A stretch of 64,000 nt of DNA from Ceratodon purpureus (GCA_014871385.1 CM026421.1:18623981-18687980), one strand, 5' to 3'; positions 32,603 through 43,351 are shown, numbered from the stretch's first letter. Made by a program: numbers and translations. The notes: generated from the letters alone by a model not told the origin.

Positions 32603-34168
32603 TCAATTTGGCGGATTCTCTACCCCGTCTTTGTGACCGTAGTTGAGTCCGGTACGCTCCCGGGGAGGTTCTTCCACTTGCTTATAGATAGCCCTAGGCC
32701 TAACCGGTTGTTGACATTGGGGTGACTTATGGCCGTACTGACCACAGTTTTGACACGGAAGTTCCAACGGTGCGCCTTGACCTCCTCGGTGTGGACAATT
32801 GTTAGCATAATGACCGGCTTCTCCACAAATATAACAGCATCCAAACTGCCGTTCCACCGAGACGGGTGGTCGAGCCGGCGGGGCCGGATGTCCACCGGAT
32901 GGATAGCCCATTCCGGGTCGCGGTCTGATAACCGGCTGCATCATCCGTCCACGGCCATAGGCCGGGTTTACCTGGTAAACCGGTAGCATCTCCACTTCTT
33001 CCTCTTCATAAGCAGGTTCCGCAAAGAATACTGACCCCTCTTCGTCCACAAACTGCACTCTCTTGGGCGCTCCGTGTGGGCATTCCCGGTTGTAATGTCC
33101 CGGCTTTCCGCAGTTGGTGCACCACACATTGTTCCGGACGGTGGGCAGCGCTTTCCGTGCTTTCTTCTCTTCCGCCATCTGGACTTTGAGTTCTTCAATG
33201 CTGTTCACCAGATCTTTGATCATCCGTTTCTCCGATGGGTATTCCTCCTTTACTCGGACTATCGTCCGTTCTTTGTCCTTCCGGTAGCCCTTGCTACCTG
33301 ACGCCTTCCGTCGTGAGCGGTCCTCCTCACTGCTGCTGCTTCCGGTTTCCGAGCTGTCTTCGGAGCTGGATCCACTGGATTCTGAACTAGAATCCCGGCT
33401 CCTCCGGACCTTTCGGAGACGTCTAGAGGTCTTCCCCGCCTTACGATACTGCCGTATGGACTGCTTGGAGTTTTCATAGTTCTGGGCGGCCTCCATGGCC
33501 TCCGGTAAAGTCTGTGGCCGGGTCTGCCTTACTTGGAACCCCATCCGGTCGGGTAACCCAGCAACGTACCATTCTACCTGGATACTGTTTGCAATTCCGG
33601 GACTTAGTTTATGAATTAAACTCCTAACCCTCTGTCCGTACCGGCGGACCGACTCTTCCGGCTCCATCCGGATTTTACTAAGTTTTCCCAATGTGCGGGC
33701 TTCTCCTCCTACCTCCCGGAAGGCCCTCCGGAAGGCATCGGATAGCAAACCCCAACTCCTTCGCACGTTGTCCGGTTCCTCTTGGTACCACTGGAGTGCC
33801 TCCTTCTTGAGTAATCCCTGGAACAACCGTAACTTAATTGCTTCGTCCTCTTGGTTGGCAGCAGCCGTGGCGTTGAACTCGCTTAGCCATTCGTCCACGT
33901 CCTCCCGGCCATCGCCCCTGAACTTCCGATACTTCAGTCTGGAGAACGTCCGGGCCATAGGAAGACCCGCTACCGGTCCCCCGGTCACCGGCCCGGGTGG
34001 TACTGTCCCACCCTGACCTCCGGATCCGGAAGTCCCGGCTATCTCTTGATCTGTGTCTTCAATGGATTCTGCTCTAGTAGTGACGAATGGTCTGGCTTCC
34101 GTCTCCTGATCACCCTTCTTCTTTCTACTAGACCTCCGTACTCCTTCCGGCTCAGAATTCGGATTCAT
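32603..34168 (-). CDS. Family A gag polyprotein, 521 aa
   Basis: The ATG at 34168 lies about 70 nt after the primer site. A Retrotrans_gag-type capsid domain occupies about residues 75-225 (FRGDGREDVDEWLSEFNATA, LQWYQEEPDN). A Ser/Glu/Arg-rich spacer (about 250-300) follows, then three CX2CX4HX4C knuckles at about 350-363, 445-458 and 472-485 for RNA binding. Three knuckles is more than the usual one or two in plant Ty3 gag. It terminates at UGA followed by CGGUUA with pol in the same frame, a context known to promote read-through. It looks whole. Confidence 0.92.
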   Translation of the reverse strand: MNPNSEPEGVRRSSRKKKGDQETEARPFVTTRAESIEDTDQEIAGTSGSGGQGGTVPPGPVTGGPVAGLPMARTFSRLKYRKFRGDGREDVDEWLSEFNATAAANQEDEAIKLRLFQGLLKKEALQWYQEEPDNVRRSWGLLSDAFRRAFREVGGEARTLGKLSKIRMEPEESVRRYGQRVRSLIHKLSPGIANSIQVEWYVAGLPDRMGFQVRQTRPQTLPEAMEAAQNYENSKQSIRQYRKAGKTSRRLRKVRRSRDSSSESSGSSSEDSSETGSSSSEEDRSRRKASGSKGYRKDKERTIVRVKEEYPSEKRMIKDLVNSIEELKVQMAEEKKARKALPTVRNNVWCTNCGKPGHYNRECPHGAPKRVQFVDEEGSVFFAEPAYEEEEVEMLPVYQVNPAYGRGRMMQPVIRPRPGMGYPSGGHPAPPARPPVSVERQFGCCYICGEAGHYANNCPHRGGQGAPLELPCQNCGQYGHKSPQCQQPVRPRAIYKQVEEPPRERTGLNYGHKDGVENPPN

Positions 34169-34235
34169 GCGTTTTCTACAACCTGACTTGGGTTAGTGAC
34201 AACCGTAGAAATCCGGAGAAAGAAAATCATATAAA

Positions 34236-34253
34236 TCCCCGGCAGCGGCGCCA
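34236..34253 (-). other. Primer binding site, tRNA-Asp type
   Basis: TGGCGCCGCTGCCGGGGA on the minus strand, 9 nt inside the 5' LTR boundary. From memory it matches the plant tRNA-Asp primer site used by Tat/Athila elements (TGGCGCCGTTGCCGGGGA) at 17 of 18 positions. Confidence 0.88.
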
Positions 34254-35319
34254 AAAATCACATGTAGCACGACGTGGTATACGTATTCCTCCGGAAGGCA
34301 CTTAATTGACACTAAACACCCTCCAAAGTGAACCACTCCGTGTTCGTTCCCACGAAGACCTATAGTTTTCTTTCTTTTAGACTTTAACGGAAATCACCAC
34401 CAGTGTCCGACCGTACACCGTCTTACAGACGGTTGGACGAATCCGGTAGTTTTTGCCTCGTTCCTATTTTCCGGCTTTTTAGACTAGTGGCCGGTTCCCA
34501 CTGATCCGTCTATCCTTTCAAGTGGCTGGATTTTCCACCGTCCCGTAACTTATAGTGGCTGGACACCCCACTGTTCCTATCTACCACCCGAGAAGTGGAG
34601 TAATAATCCTTCCGTACGGCTAGGGACCGGTCCGGATAACTACTCAGTGCCGGTTACGGATACGGAAATCATACTACAATGACATCACCTTACGGCTGCG
34701 CAGTATTCTACTATACTATCTCCCTTCCGGATTGGTTCGCAGTAGGACATCCGGCTTTTATCCCATCTACAGGAAGCGACCGGTCCGTTTCCGGATCCCG
34801 GTGTACACACGACTCTCCGTGTCCTTGAGACTACCAGCCCTGCTGCAATACGTCTCTCCTTCCCTACGGGCTCCTTCCGGGACTGGAAACCGTCAACACT
34901 CGACGCTTGACACCTCCCCAGTCTCTCCGGGCGCTCTCCCGACCTTCCTACTGTTCAACACTCCTCCGGAACACTACTGAAGACAATAGAACCACAAACC
35001 ATACGGCAACGGACCCGTCAGCAGCCGGTTGACACAACAAATCCAAAAGTATATTCTAAATTGCAACAACAAAACGGCGTACAAAAACAAGGCCCCGGCC
35101 TTGGAAAAACGTCTATCTTAAATACTAAAACCTATCGGTTCCTAAAGCGACCAAGTGGCCCACCGAGATCCAGAAATTCCGGATCTTGGATCCGGGAATC
35201 CCGGACCGGTGGCCGCCTTCTATTCCTAGTTACTGCCGTTATCTATCCGGATTGGCAGCCGGGTGCACTGGAGCCCCATCGTTAGTCGCTGCCATTTTAT
35301 CCGGTCCTTATCCTAAACC

Positions 35320-37188
35320 CTACTCCTTGTGCTTATCGAGCCGGGGACTGTGCCGGGTTCCGTCCAACCGTTCCTTCCGCTGTACCCGCTTCAGTTTCTT
35401 CAACGGGGGGTCTTCTTCCGGAGCCGCAGATGCTGACGGTTCGCTGGACTTCCGGGATCGTTCTGTTTGAGCTGCCGGGGATGGAGATCGTGCCGCCACC
35501 GGAACTGCGCTGAGATCCACCTGGAGCGTTTCCGGAGATCCCTGTACCGGTATAAAATCTAACGGTGGTGATCTCTGTTCCGGTTCCAAGGGAATGTTTC
35601 CGGGGTTAACAGTCTCGACTCCATCCAAGTTGGGTAGAGTGTGCAGACTGCTCAAGGTGTCCGGAATAGGATCCTCCAGCGGGTGTCCTATCTCCTGTTG
35701 GGCGGGCCGGATGGCCGACCGTATCGGAGAGGCTGGAGGTGGCACCGGTGCCGGTTCCCTGGTTGGGGACGGTGGTCTGGGATCCTCTTGATTTGCCGGT
35801 GGCCCTGATGACGGACCGGCCTCTGCGTAACCGAGGATTTCCACCAGGTTCTTCATCATCGTCCATGTGTCCCTCATCACCTGCGTCCGGTCGTGCATGA
35901 ACTTTATAATATTCTTCGTAGTCGGATCCGGTTGACGGGTCAGGAAAGCTTGGTAAACGGCACACTGATTGGCCACATCTACCGGAAGAGCTAAAGTGGC
36001 TTTGATCTCGGCGACCGACCGGATGGCCTCGACTGCCCGCTCACGGGCGTCATTGAAATCCTTCCGGGCATCACGCACCTCCTCCTCGAGCTTCCGATTC
36101 GTCTCCCGGAACTTCGCCAGCCGGTCCATGTGCTTCTCCTGGAGACCGGCCAAGTCCCGCTGCTTGCGAAGAATGTTCAGGCAATCCTCCAACCGGTCCG
36201 AACCCGTAAGGATCATTACCTCCCTAGCCAACCGGCCCTCCGCCTTCCTGGTCGACTGTAAGAACCGGGCATATGTCGTTGCCTGCTCCGATAGGTTAAC
36301 TAAGTCCTGGTACGGATCTCCGGTGTGCTCCGGTGGTCCGGTGGGCTGTTGGATCTCCGTGTTCAGGGTTCGCTTGGCCGGTGCGGGAGTCCGAGGTGAT
36401 CCGGATGGCTGTCCTTTTTCCGGGCTAGGACGGGGTCTCTTAGCCGGCGTGGGGGAGACCTCAATAACATCATCCTCGTCGTCCTGGTCGGACACTTCTT
36501 CCGGCTCAGCGAACTGCTGATAGCTTAAGAGCATATCGTACTCCCGGACCTCTTCAGCAGTCAACAGTCCCTTAGTACGGTAGAGGTGAATGAGGAAAGA
36601 CGGAAGGCAGGTGGCCTGCTTCTTGGTCTTCCGGAGATTGGCCACCTGTCGGTCGACTATCGTCTTCATCATGACCCCCCAGTCCACCGTGAATTCCCCG
36701 ATCATGGCCCCAATGAAAACGGACGCCCACTTGTTGGTGATCCGTTTGGGCTTTTCCGGATGGAAGATAGGGTTCATAAACCCTACTACTCTCCGGGCCT
36801 CCGGATCCGCAATGTCATCCACCACCCATCCTTCTCTCGGGTCTCCGGTCCCCTTGAGATACTGATGTACGAAGTCCCGGGGCTCCGGCGTCGAGACCTC
36901 GCCGCCGGAGTTCTTGAAACCATACGTCTCCCTCCAGAGTTGTGCCGACCACTTATCCGGCTCTCCCCGGATGGTTCCTCGATTCTCAGGATCCTTGACG
37001 AGGATCTCCTGGGCCGGAAGGGCAAACTTCCAACCCCATGCCTTGTCCAGTAGGACCTCACAACCCATAGACTCTAAGGCGGTCCGGAGGAGCTCCTTCT
37101 CCTTCTCTCCGGCCGGTATCAACGGCATCACCCGTTGTACCCTGAACGACTGTCCTTCCGCCGCCGGTTCCTTCCCTTTCCTACCCAT
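35320..37188 (-). CDS. LTR-borne 622-aa protein of family A (5' LTR copy)
   Basis: ATG at 37188 (GGATGGGTAGG), 622 residues, uninterrupted. Residues about 20-230 carry the blocks shared with families E and C (LLDKAWGWK; TIRG-P--W-A-LW-E-YGF; RRVVGFMNPIFHPEKPKRIT; FIGAMIGEFTVDWGVMMKTI; LPSFLIHLYRTKGLL). An acidic stretch (EVSDQDDEDDVIEV), a likely coiled-coil (about 330-400) and a Pro-rich segment (PSPTREPAPVPPPASPIRSA) follow, with a basic C-terminus KKLKRVQRKERLDG. No signal peptide, membrane segment or catalytic motif is visible. The fold of residues 120-230 distantly recalls the 'putative plant transposon protein' domain; this is from memory and unverified. A nuclear or RNA/DNA-binding role is only a guess. 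Confidence 0.78.
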   Translation of the reverse strand: MGRKGKEPAAEGQSFRVQRVMPLIPAGEKEKELLRTALESMGCEVLLDKAWGWKFALPAQEILVKDPENRGTIRGEPDKWSAQLWRETYGFKNSGGEVSTPEPRDFVHQYLKGTGDPREGWVVDDIADPEARRVVGFMNPIFHPEKPKRITNKWASVFIGAMIGEFTVDWGVMMKTIVDRQVANLRKTKKQATCLPSFLIHLYRTKGLLTAEEVREYDMLLSYQQFAEPEEVSDQDDEDDVIEVSPTPAKRPRPSPEKGQPSGSPRTPAPAKRTLNTEIQQPTGPPEHTGDPYQDLVNLSEQATTYARFLQSTRKAEGRLAREVMILTGSDRLEDCLNILRKQRDLAGLQEKHMDRLAKFRETNRKLEEEVRDARKDFNDARERAVEAIRSVAEIKATLALPVDVANQCAVYQAFLTRQPDPTTKNIIKFMHDRTQVMRDTWTMMKNLVEILGYAEAGPSSGPPANQEDPRPPSPTREPAPVPPPASPIRSAIRPAQQEIGHPLEDPIPDTLSSLHTLPNLDGVETVNPGNIPLEPEQRSPPLDFIPVQGSPETLQVDLSAVPVAARSPSPAAQTERSRKSSEPSASAAPEEDPPLKKLKRVQRKERLDGTRHSPRLDKHKE

Positions 37189-37390
37189 CCTGCTAAATCC
37201 TCCTCTCCGTCACTCCGGTAACACCTGCACGCACGATCCTCACCACAATCTCTCGCCTAACGGAAACACTTCCGTCTCACCGTCTCTCTCCTACCGTCTA
37301 ACCCTAACTGCGCTCACCGCCTTGGAGCGCAAGGACCCGTCGTGCCACAAAATGACAAAGAGAAAGGAAGAGCATGGCGGTCCTTCCTCC

Positions 37391-37397
37391 TTTTATA
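37391..37397 (-). promoter_or_regulatory. TATA box, 5' LTR of family A
   Basis: TATAAAA on the minus strand (GGTATAAAAGGAGG), conserved in position in all three family A LTRs in the window. The probable transcription start is about 30 bp further, near 37365. Confidence 0.65.
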
Positions 37398-37778
37398 CCT
37401 GCCCTCGCGCCCACCCGTTCGTAGCTCATCATGACGGACGGTCGTAGCCCCTCATCATTGGACGGTCGCGACCGGCGGCGCTTTAATGGTTGCAGCCATT
37501 ACCCCCGTGTGCGTTGTACCGTTTGGCGGCTATCCTTAAGTCTGCCGGGTCAGGGCTCTGACATATGGGCTGTACCCGTCTCTCCTCCACCGCAGACGAC
37601 CGGATCTCTCCCGGCTGACCTTCCGGTCACTGATTTATCCAACCGACCGGCTTAACCGGTTGTTTTACTTATAGGCTTAGTACTTCCGTATTTCTAACAT
37701 AAAATTTTTAATTTTTTTTATCATTTTCCTACCGGAATTAGTATTCCGGTGTGTCAACCGTGGAAATCACTTTCCACA

Positions 37779-38880
37779 GCAGCACTAGAAACCATCTCAA
37801 CTTTCTGAGCCTTTTTGCTGGTTGAATGGCACAGTTGGTGTGGAAAAATACACAAAGGTTGGATAATCATAGAGAATATGGTTTTTAGAAATTTAATTTT
37901 TTGTGAATTTTACCAATCTAAAATCAAAGGTTCTAATAAATGGTGATAGGAGGGTGCTAGAATTATTTCTAAGTGAACCAAGAACCAAGAAAGAGTCTTG
38001 TTGATTAAAGCTACTTACATACATCCATTTGTTGCTTTAGGTTACTTCCATTTATTAGTGCACCTACGTTGACCAGTTGGTCCTTTTGGATTATTGGTAC
38101 TCTTATCTAATGCACCATAACCACATCATTAGATAAGTCGTTATACTAGCTACCCTCCAAGAATAATTTGTCTTTTCTTTTTGGGAAATAAAAGGTTCAT
38201 TCTTCAAAAACAAACTTGATTTTGAAACGATTGAATATTTTCAAAATAAGTAGATCACTAAATTACATGTCATTAATATGGGTTCCACTCACCTAAGCAA
38301 TGGCCTTCATTGACACACCAAACTGAAAATGATATGAAAGAAATGAAGAAAATAAAGTGAAAGTAATATGAAAGATAAAATTAAATGAAAGAACTCTTTT
38401 GACTCAATTAACAATTTAGATAGAATAAAGGAAGTTAATAAAAAATACAAGATAATTATATAAAAAAATAAAAAGAAAAGATGAAAGGCATGTAGACGAG
38501 AATAGATGAATTCTAGTAATATTAAGAAAATGTTACGATATTAAATGTTACTTGATCCTTCTTAAGAGCTTCAATACCAATACATTTTAAGTAGTAATTT
38601 GCATATAAATGTGAGGAGATAAGGGGAATTAATGTATGCCTGAACCAGTTAGAAGGAGCTAGAGCATAGTAATTGGTGCACGTCAAAAAATTAATCACCA
38701 AGAAAAGAGAAAACGAACTACAAATTCAATGAAAATACTGTAATTAGTCCACGGTTATAGGGTCAATAAAATTACTAAATTAAGATTATTTCTAAAAATA
38801 TACATAGAATATTCGAATTTTCTAATTTTATATTTTATTTTTAGAAAAAAAAGTGCTATTTTAAGGTTCTGTCCCCCATT
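37779..38880. other. AT-rich spacer right of the family A element
   Basis: Starts with the right-hand target duplication gcagc (37779-37783). It is A/T-rich sequence with no supported gene on either strand. Confidence 0.6.
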
Positions 38881-38940
38881 CTGTGCTCTCCGCTCTCCAA
38901 ATCTCCACTCACCGCTCTCCGCTCTCCGCTCTCCGCTCAC
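38881..38940. repeat. Heptamer array CCGCTCT/CCGCTCA
   Basis: About seven near-perfect copies of a 7-bp unit (CTCTCCG family; GAGCGGA on the minus strand), some interrupted. A T-rich and A-rich stretch adjoins it on the left. A sister array with unit GAGCGGT lies at 43641-43675 on the other strand. Confidence 0.75.
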
Positions 38941-40807
38941 GTACAAGCTACCCCCGCTGTGGATCTATTGCATGGTTGTAGTCAGAATAGAGCAAAATGG
39001 CAGGAGAAAAGTAAAGAGACATAGAAGACATGGATTCAACTAGCACTGATTGGTCTTATAACTACTCGTGATTTGAACTCTTATAGTATTACCAGAATTA
39101 CTTTCTAGACAGAGATGAAGCCCAGATTTCAATTGCTCAAGCTATCCTAGGACATTGTATTCAATTTCGACATTGTGAACTTCGTATTTTACGCAAGAGG
39201 GGTTCTTCGGGATATGAAGTCTGTAGCTGCAAAGCTTCTTCACGGAATTCACTCTACAGACTCTGTCACAAGTATGTGTTTTGCATTTATTTGTACAGGA
39301 ATGTTCAACTCGAATTGTAGGCCTGTCCATAATGTATGGAGGTTATCATCGTGGTTGTTAAATGCTCGAAGCGCATTGTGCACATTTCATGCCCTTGTCA
39401 GCATGTAGAATATCCACTAAATGAGAGAAGTGTTCCTGTATATTGTTCTTCAGAGACGGGGATTCCAGACGGTGCACAGCTCGCAGAAAGCCGACCAATT
39501 TCTGAAGGACGCTAAAGTGTATGCAATCCTCGAAGGTTTATATAAAATCCTGAATTGAGTTAATGTTTTCGACATATGTACTGAAGCATGGCTGCGTATA
39601 GGATGGTTTTACAGCACATAATGAGATTGGATGTATTGTAGAGAAAGTGGATGTCCCACTCCTCGAAATACAGCTAACGTTTTAGGCTTTGTGTCCTAAT
39701 CATGCTGACAAGGCAGTCACTAATTTCATTTTCTGTACTGAAATGCCAGGTGGACGACAAGACAGCTTGGTGAGACTTACCTGTCAAGTCGAACATTAAT
39801 TCCTCATTATGGTAATTGATGCAAACCCACCATGGCGATCTCAGGATCCTACATCCGCGAAAAGAAAGTCCTCTTTAATACGCAATTAAGAACAGTCACC
39901 AATAATCGTTCAGCGGGACCCATGACCGAGGAAGGGAGGGGAGGACGATGCCGTGAGCATAAGGCGAGTTCTTCCCTTCAATAGCTCTTCAAATTGGAGT
40001 TTCGTAATGCTCTTCGCCGATTTTTCTTTTAGCGACGGACACAAGTGATTTCTCAGGGCATGGACAGAACAACCATGGAGAACTAAAATGGTACGTAACA
40101 AATGCGCCAGTTCGTTTAATTAGGGACGAGTAGGGGGAAGTCCGGTCCACTGATCGTCTATTGTCACATGTGGCGAGGTTCATTCGAGATATTCGTCACA
40201 TGAGGGGCTACTGCGGTTCTGACATACATGCTTGCTCCAGAGTGACCGCATGTGAGGAGCGATATCCATTTGCATGTGCGTTTTTGAGTCTTTCTGTATG
40301 CGGTACTTGTACATGATGTGGTGCGTATAGTTCGAATAAATGTGGCCCCGCATGGAAGTGAAGTAGTCGTCTTCTGAGAAGTGTGAAGTGAAAGAGATTC
40401 CGCGTTGTCAATTGTTGCTATGGATAAGACACTCGCGTATATGACAGTCTCTCCCTCGCGAAGGTGAGTGGATGTTAATGCACTCACATGTAAGAGAACT
40501 AACTACTGCTTGCATTGGTTGTGCAGTTTGGAATCGCCGGTCCAGATACTCGTACGTTGAGGACTGCACTACGCAGGTGAACTTAGATATCATCGTTCCA
40601 AGTTCTTCTCGAAGCACTTATTCCCACGGATAATCATAGGCGACCGAGTCAGTCGATATATGCATCATTGAATTACTGGACAGGTAATATCCACGCCTTC
40701 CTTATGTGCAGAAATTGCTGATACTTTGCAAGGCACATGAATTTCGGGGCGTTTGTATTTTAATGCATTGCTGATGTTGGGGAAAATAACTCCGAAGATC
40801 ATAAACT
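38941..40807. other. Spacer with weak coding traces
   Basis: Several short plus-strand stretches look mildly protein-like (around 39175-39330 and 39425-39540), but none has clean splice sites or a recognised domain. No function is assigned. Confidence 0.35.
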
Positions 40808-42715
40808 GTGATTTCTGTGCATTCTACAGAACTCTGTAAGATCACCATGCCGCGATACCTGCTTTCATCAAGGAAGGGCCCTTACGAGGGGTCTGAGAAA
40901 TGGTTCTTCGAAGAGAAGGGACTCAATAACTGTGGGTATATTCCAGGGATACGAAAGAGCGAGAGCTGGTACATGGCGGATAGTATTGTCTCAAAGGCTC
41001 ATTGCGAGAATCAGTGAAGGAAGATGGTTGGTGGAAAATTCTGCTACATTTGAGAGGATGCCTGCGAGAGTCCAAGCATGCAGCAGAAGATAGAGATTCT
41101 ATTTGAGCTCACACATCAGAGTCCAATTGGTCCCACTAAGAGCTTTGGCGTTGCATTCGCAAGAGGGCTAATTGCCGAGAAACTAGGATACCCTGTGAAC
41201 TGGGCAGCCTTCGCGTACAAAATGTGTCATCGCGGTGGGAAGGCATTTGAGTCTTTCGAAGACTTCAAAAAACAATGTGCCCATAGGGAGGGTACGTGGC
41301 CAGAGAACAAAGTTCAGCCAGACGGTGACGAGCCCCTCCAATGCGCACTTGATGACTAGGAGATCAACCGCCGCACATGGGACCCGAAGTCATCACTCGG
41401 TATTCGCAGCAGCATCCCCGCACTTCCTCCGTGAACTGTCTCGAAACCTTTGTTTTCAGTGACGATGAAAATCGACGAAGGTAACATGAACAGCCAATCC
41501 CGATGCTTGCTCCAGGGGTACTTTATAGATTTTCCGTATCATCCACTATGAAGAAATTCTAACTTTGTATGATTCTTTTCCCCTAAACAGAGGAGGACGA
41601 AGACGATATGGAAAACTATGAAAACCCTCGCTGTAGGAAGAGGAAGTCGATGGAGGACTGTTGACTACGGCAGCATGGAGTTCATCAGAGCGACAGTGAT
41701 GACTGGTTCAAGTCTGCATTCGGTGAGTGGTACTCACTCATATGTTTAAAATTGTCACTGTGTATTTGCTGAAGAGAATCCGTTGTGGCACTTCAGAAGT
41801 ATGCATTGCATATTGTAATTGTATTAAATCCGGTGTTGTAACAACCTCCATGGTATGTCGGGCCCAGGGATTGGGGCCAAGGGGGGGAGATTGAAATTGG
41901 TGCAGACGTCCGATGGCAAATGGATATATCGCGAGGTCTAGGGGAGCAAAGACGAGGTGGAGAAACGAACAAGCTCCGACAATGGTACGGGTCATAAACC
42001 GAGTAAAATGGGCAGAGTCCGCGGACAGGGACAAAAAACTGAAAGACAAAGTAATAACCCTTCAGATTACACTCTCGGAGCTTCTCCTAGTACTTTCACA
42101 TCGCCTTCATATTTATGGTTTTGCTGCAGCGTTGTTTGACATGGGAGTCACTGACATGTGCAGATACCGAGAACTTGGATGTGGAAGCCTGCGTCTCGGG
42201 GAAAGCAGTGAAGGTGCCTCTCTGGAAACGTAATCACTGCCGAACTCATACATCCTGTCAGCCGGTGGGAGCTACGACTACAACGACTATCATGAAGCAC
42301 CTAGCAAAGAAGACAGTCAATGCACTGAAGACGTCAACCAAGACAGCAGGGGAGAGCTCCAAACGTCAGTCGGGTCCACCATGTCTTCGTCGACTACAGA
42401 CAGGTAAGGCCATCACCAACTAAATTTAAATAGTCCACCACAGTGTGAACTTTTCAGCAATTCCTTCATTCCAACGTATTGTATTGTATCCTAATGCCAA
42501 CGTTTGGAACATTGCAGAAGTGGTTAGAGGATTGTCGGGGCAGAGGGAGAAATTGCTATTTGATGCACAGCGTACTGCCTACGGGAGGAAACGTCGGGAA
42601 CATCGTGAGCCCTCTCCTACCACAGACTCCAACTTTGTCGAATCCTCCGACAAAGACACCTCCACAGTATCAGGAAAAGCGGCAGTTGGAAATCCGGTAT
42701 GTTATATCCAGGTAT
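40808..42715 (+). pseudogene. Unrecognised, apparently decayed multi-exon coding region
   Basis: Protein-like plus-strand segments: 40838-41017 (MPRYLLSSRKGPYEG), 41078-41359 (LFELTHQSPIGPTKSFGVAF, then NWAAFAYKMCHRGG and FEDFKKQCAHREGTWPENK), with same-frame continuation after the stop; a serine/acidic stretch near 41430-41460 followed by GTAACA; CTAAACAG at about 41590 followed by an acidic, basic stretch (EEDEDDMENYENP, CRKRKSME); and 41950-42420 and 42480-42715 with a GTAAGG donor at about 42403. In-frame stops between the pieces suggest decay of a host or transposon gene, though they could be unrecognised introns. No domain is recognised. Confidence 0.35.
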
Positions 42716-43114
42716 AAAGTGGATCCTCACTAATGTCTTTGAATATAACAAATTTTTAAAAATGAATGGCATTTGGAGAATGTAATTAAAATGCATCAAG
42801 TGCTGAAATATAGTATGTACATATCATATATCTATGCTCTATAGCAGAATATGAAAAATTTGTAGAAGTCAAGATTTAGTTCAATAAGGAAGGCGACAGA
42901 AGCAAATAAAATTCGTGCAGGAGGGGAAAACATTCGAATACTGAAACTAACTTTCGGAATTACATAGACTGTAGTTCAACATTCAGTGTTCATCAAAAAC
43001 GTATGTTGAAAACTCTTACTTCGGCTTGGAGTAAGGTGCTGAGGCTGTTCCGTCAATATACTTCGTTGATGTCGTAGGCACTACGAACTCGGTATCCAGG
43101 ACCGAATGTTTGAG

Positions 43115-43351
43115 TCAGTCGTTGACTGAGCAGTTGGATCCTTGGCTGCTACCAGCATTGCCAGAAGTGGATGGTTTGTCTTCTGTCCATGCAAAGTCCC
43201 TGACGAACGTCTTGGAGTAGCCATCGGAGTCGTCGTCACCAATAACAAGTGGATGAGACGCGCAAGCTCCGGGAACGCTTAAACGACACCCCATCTTTAC
43301 AAAGTAGTCAGAAAGATGAAGTCCTGCTGCATCACCTAGGGCAAGAACTTC
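43115..43351 (-). CDS. Orphan terminal exon of an unknown gene
   Basis: A minus-strand stretch of 78 codons ending in TGA, preceded by a convincing acceptor (pyrimidine-rich tract then CAACAG at 43352-43357). The peptide begins EVLALGDAAGLHLSDYFVKM, continues with GCRLSVPGACASHPLVIGDD and ends in a Ser/Gly/Asn-rich tail. Codon-like character is good and the frame is clean. No upstream exon is found: only about 130 bp separate it from the family A LTR fragment at 43484. It could be the 3' end of a gene cut by a rearrangement, or a duplicated exon of a gene elsewhere. No family is recognised. Confidence 0.45.
   Translation of the reverse strand, partial: EVLALGDAAGLHLSDYFVKMGCRLSVPGACASHPLVIGDDDSDGYSKTFVRDFAWTEDKPSTSGNAGSSQGSNCSVND

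Larger units (their letters stand above)
24882..37778 (-). mobile_element. Whole-looking Ty3/gypsy family A element
   Basis: 12.9-kb minus-strand element. The 5' LTR is 34263-37778 and the 3' LTR 24882-28397, both exactly 3516 bp with TG...CA ends and no difference that I noticed, so the insertion is very recent. The flanking 5-bp duplication gcagc is at 24877-24881 and 37779-37783. Internal parts in order are a tRNA-Asp primer site (34236-34253), gag (32603-34168), pol in the same frame (28409-32593) and a polypurine tract (28398-28410). Lineage: non-chromovirus Ty3, Tat/Athila-related, from the tRNA-Asp primer, the DGGSGVN protease box and absence of a chromodomain. Unusual points: very long LTRs, each with a 622-codon frame, and a gag-pol stop in a read-through context. 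It looks whole. Confidence 0.93.
34263..37778 (-). repeat. Family A 5' LTR
   Basis: 3516 bp, the same length and apparently the same sequence as the 3' LTR. On the minus strand: about 380 bp to the TATA box, ATG of the LTR-borne frame about 200 bp later, frame end at 35320, then about 1057 bp to the LTR end and the primer site. If the TATA box marks the genomic RNA start, the 622-codon frame is the first frame of the genomic RNA and lies in R-U5, far upstream of gag. Confidence 0.93.
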
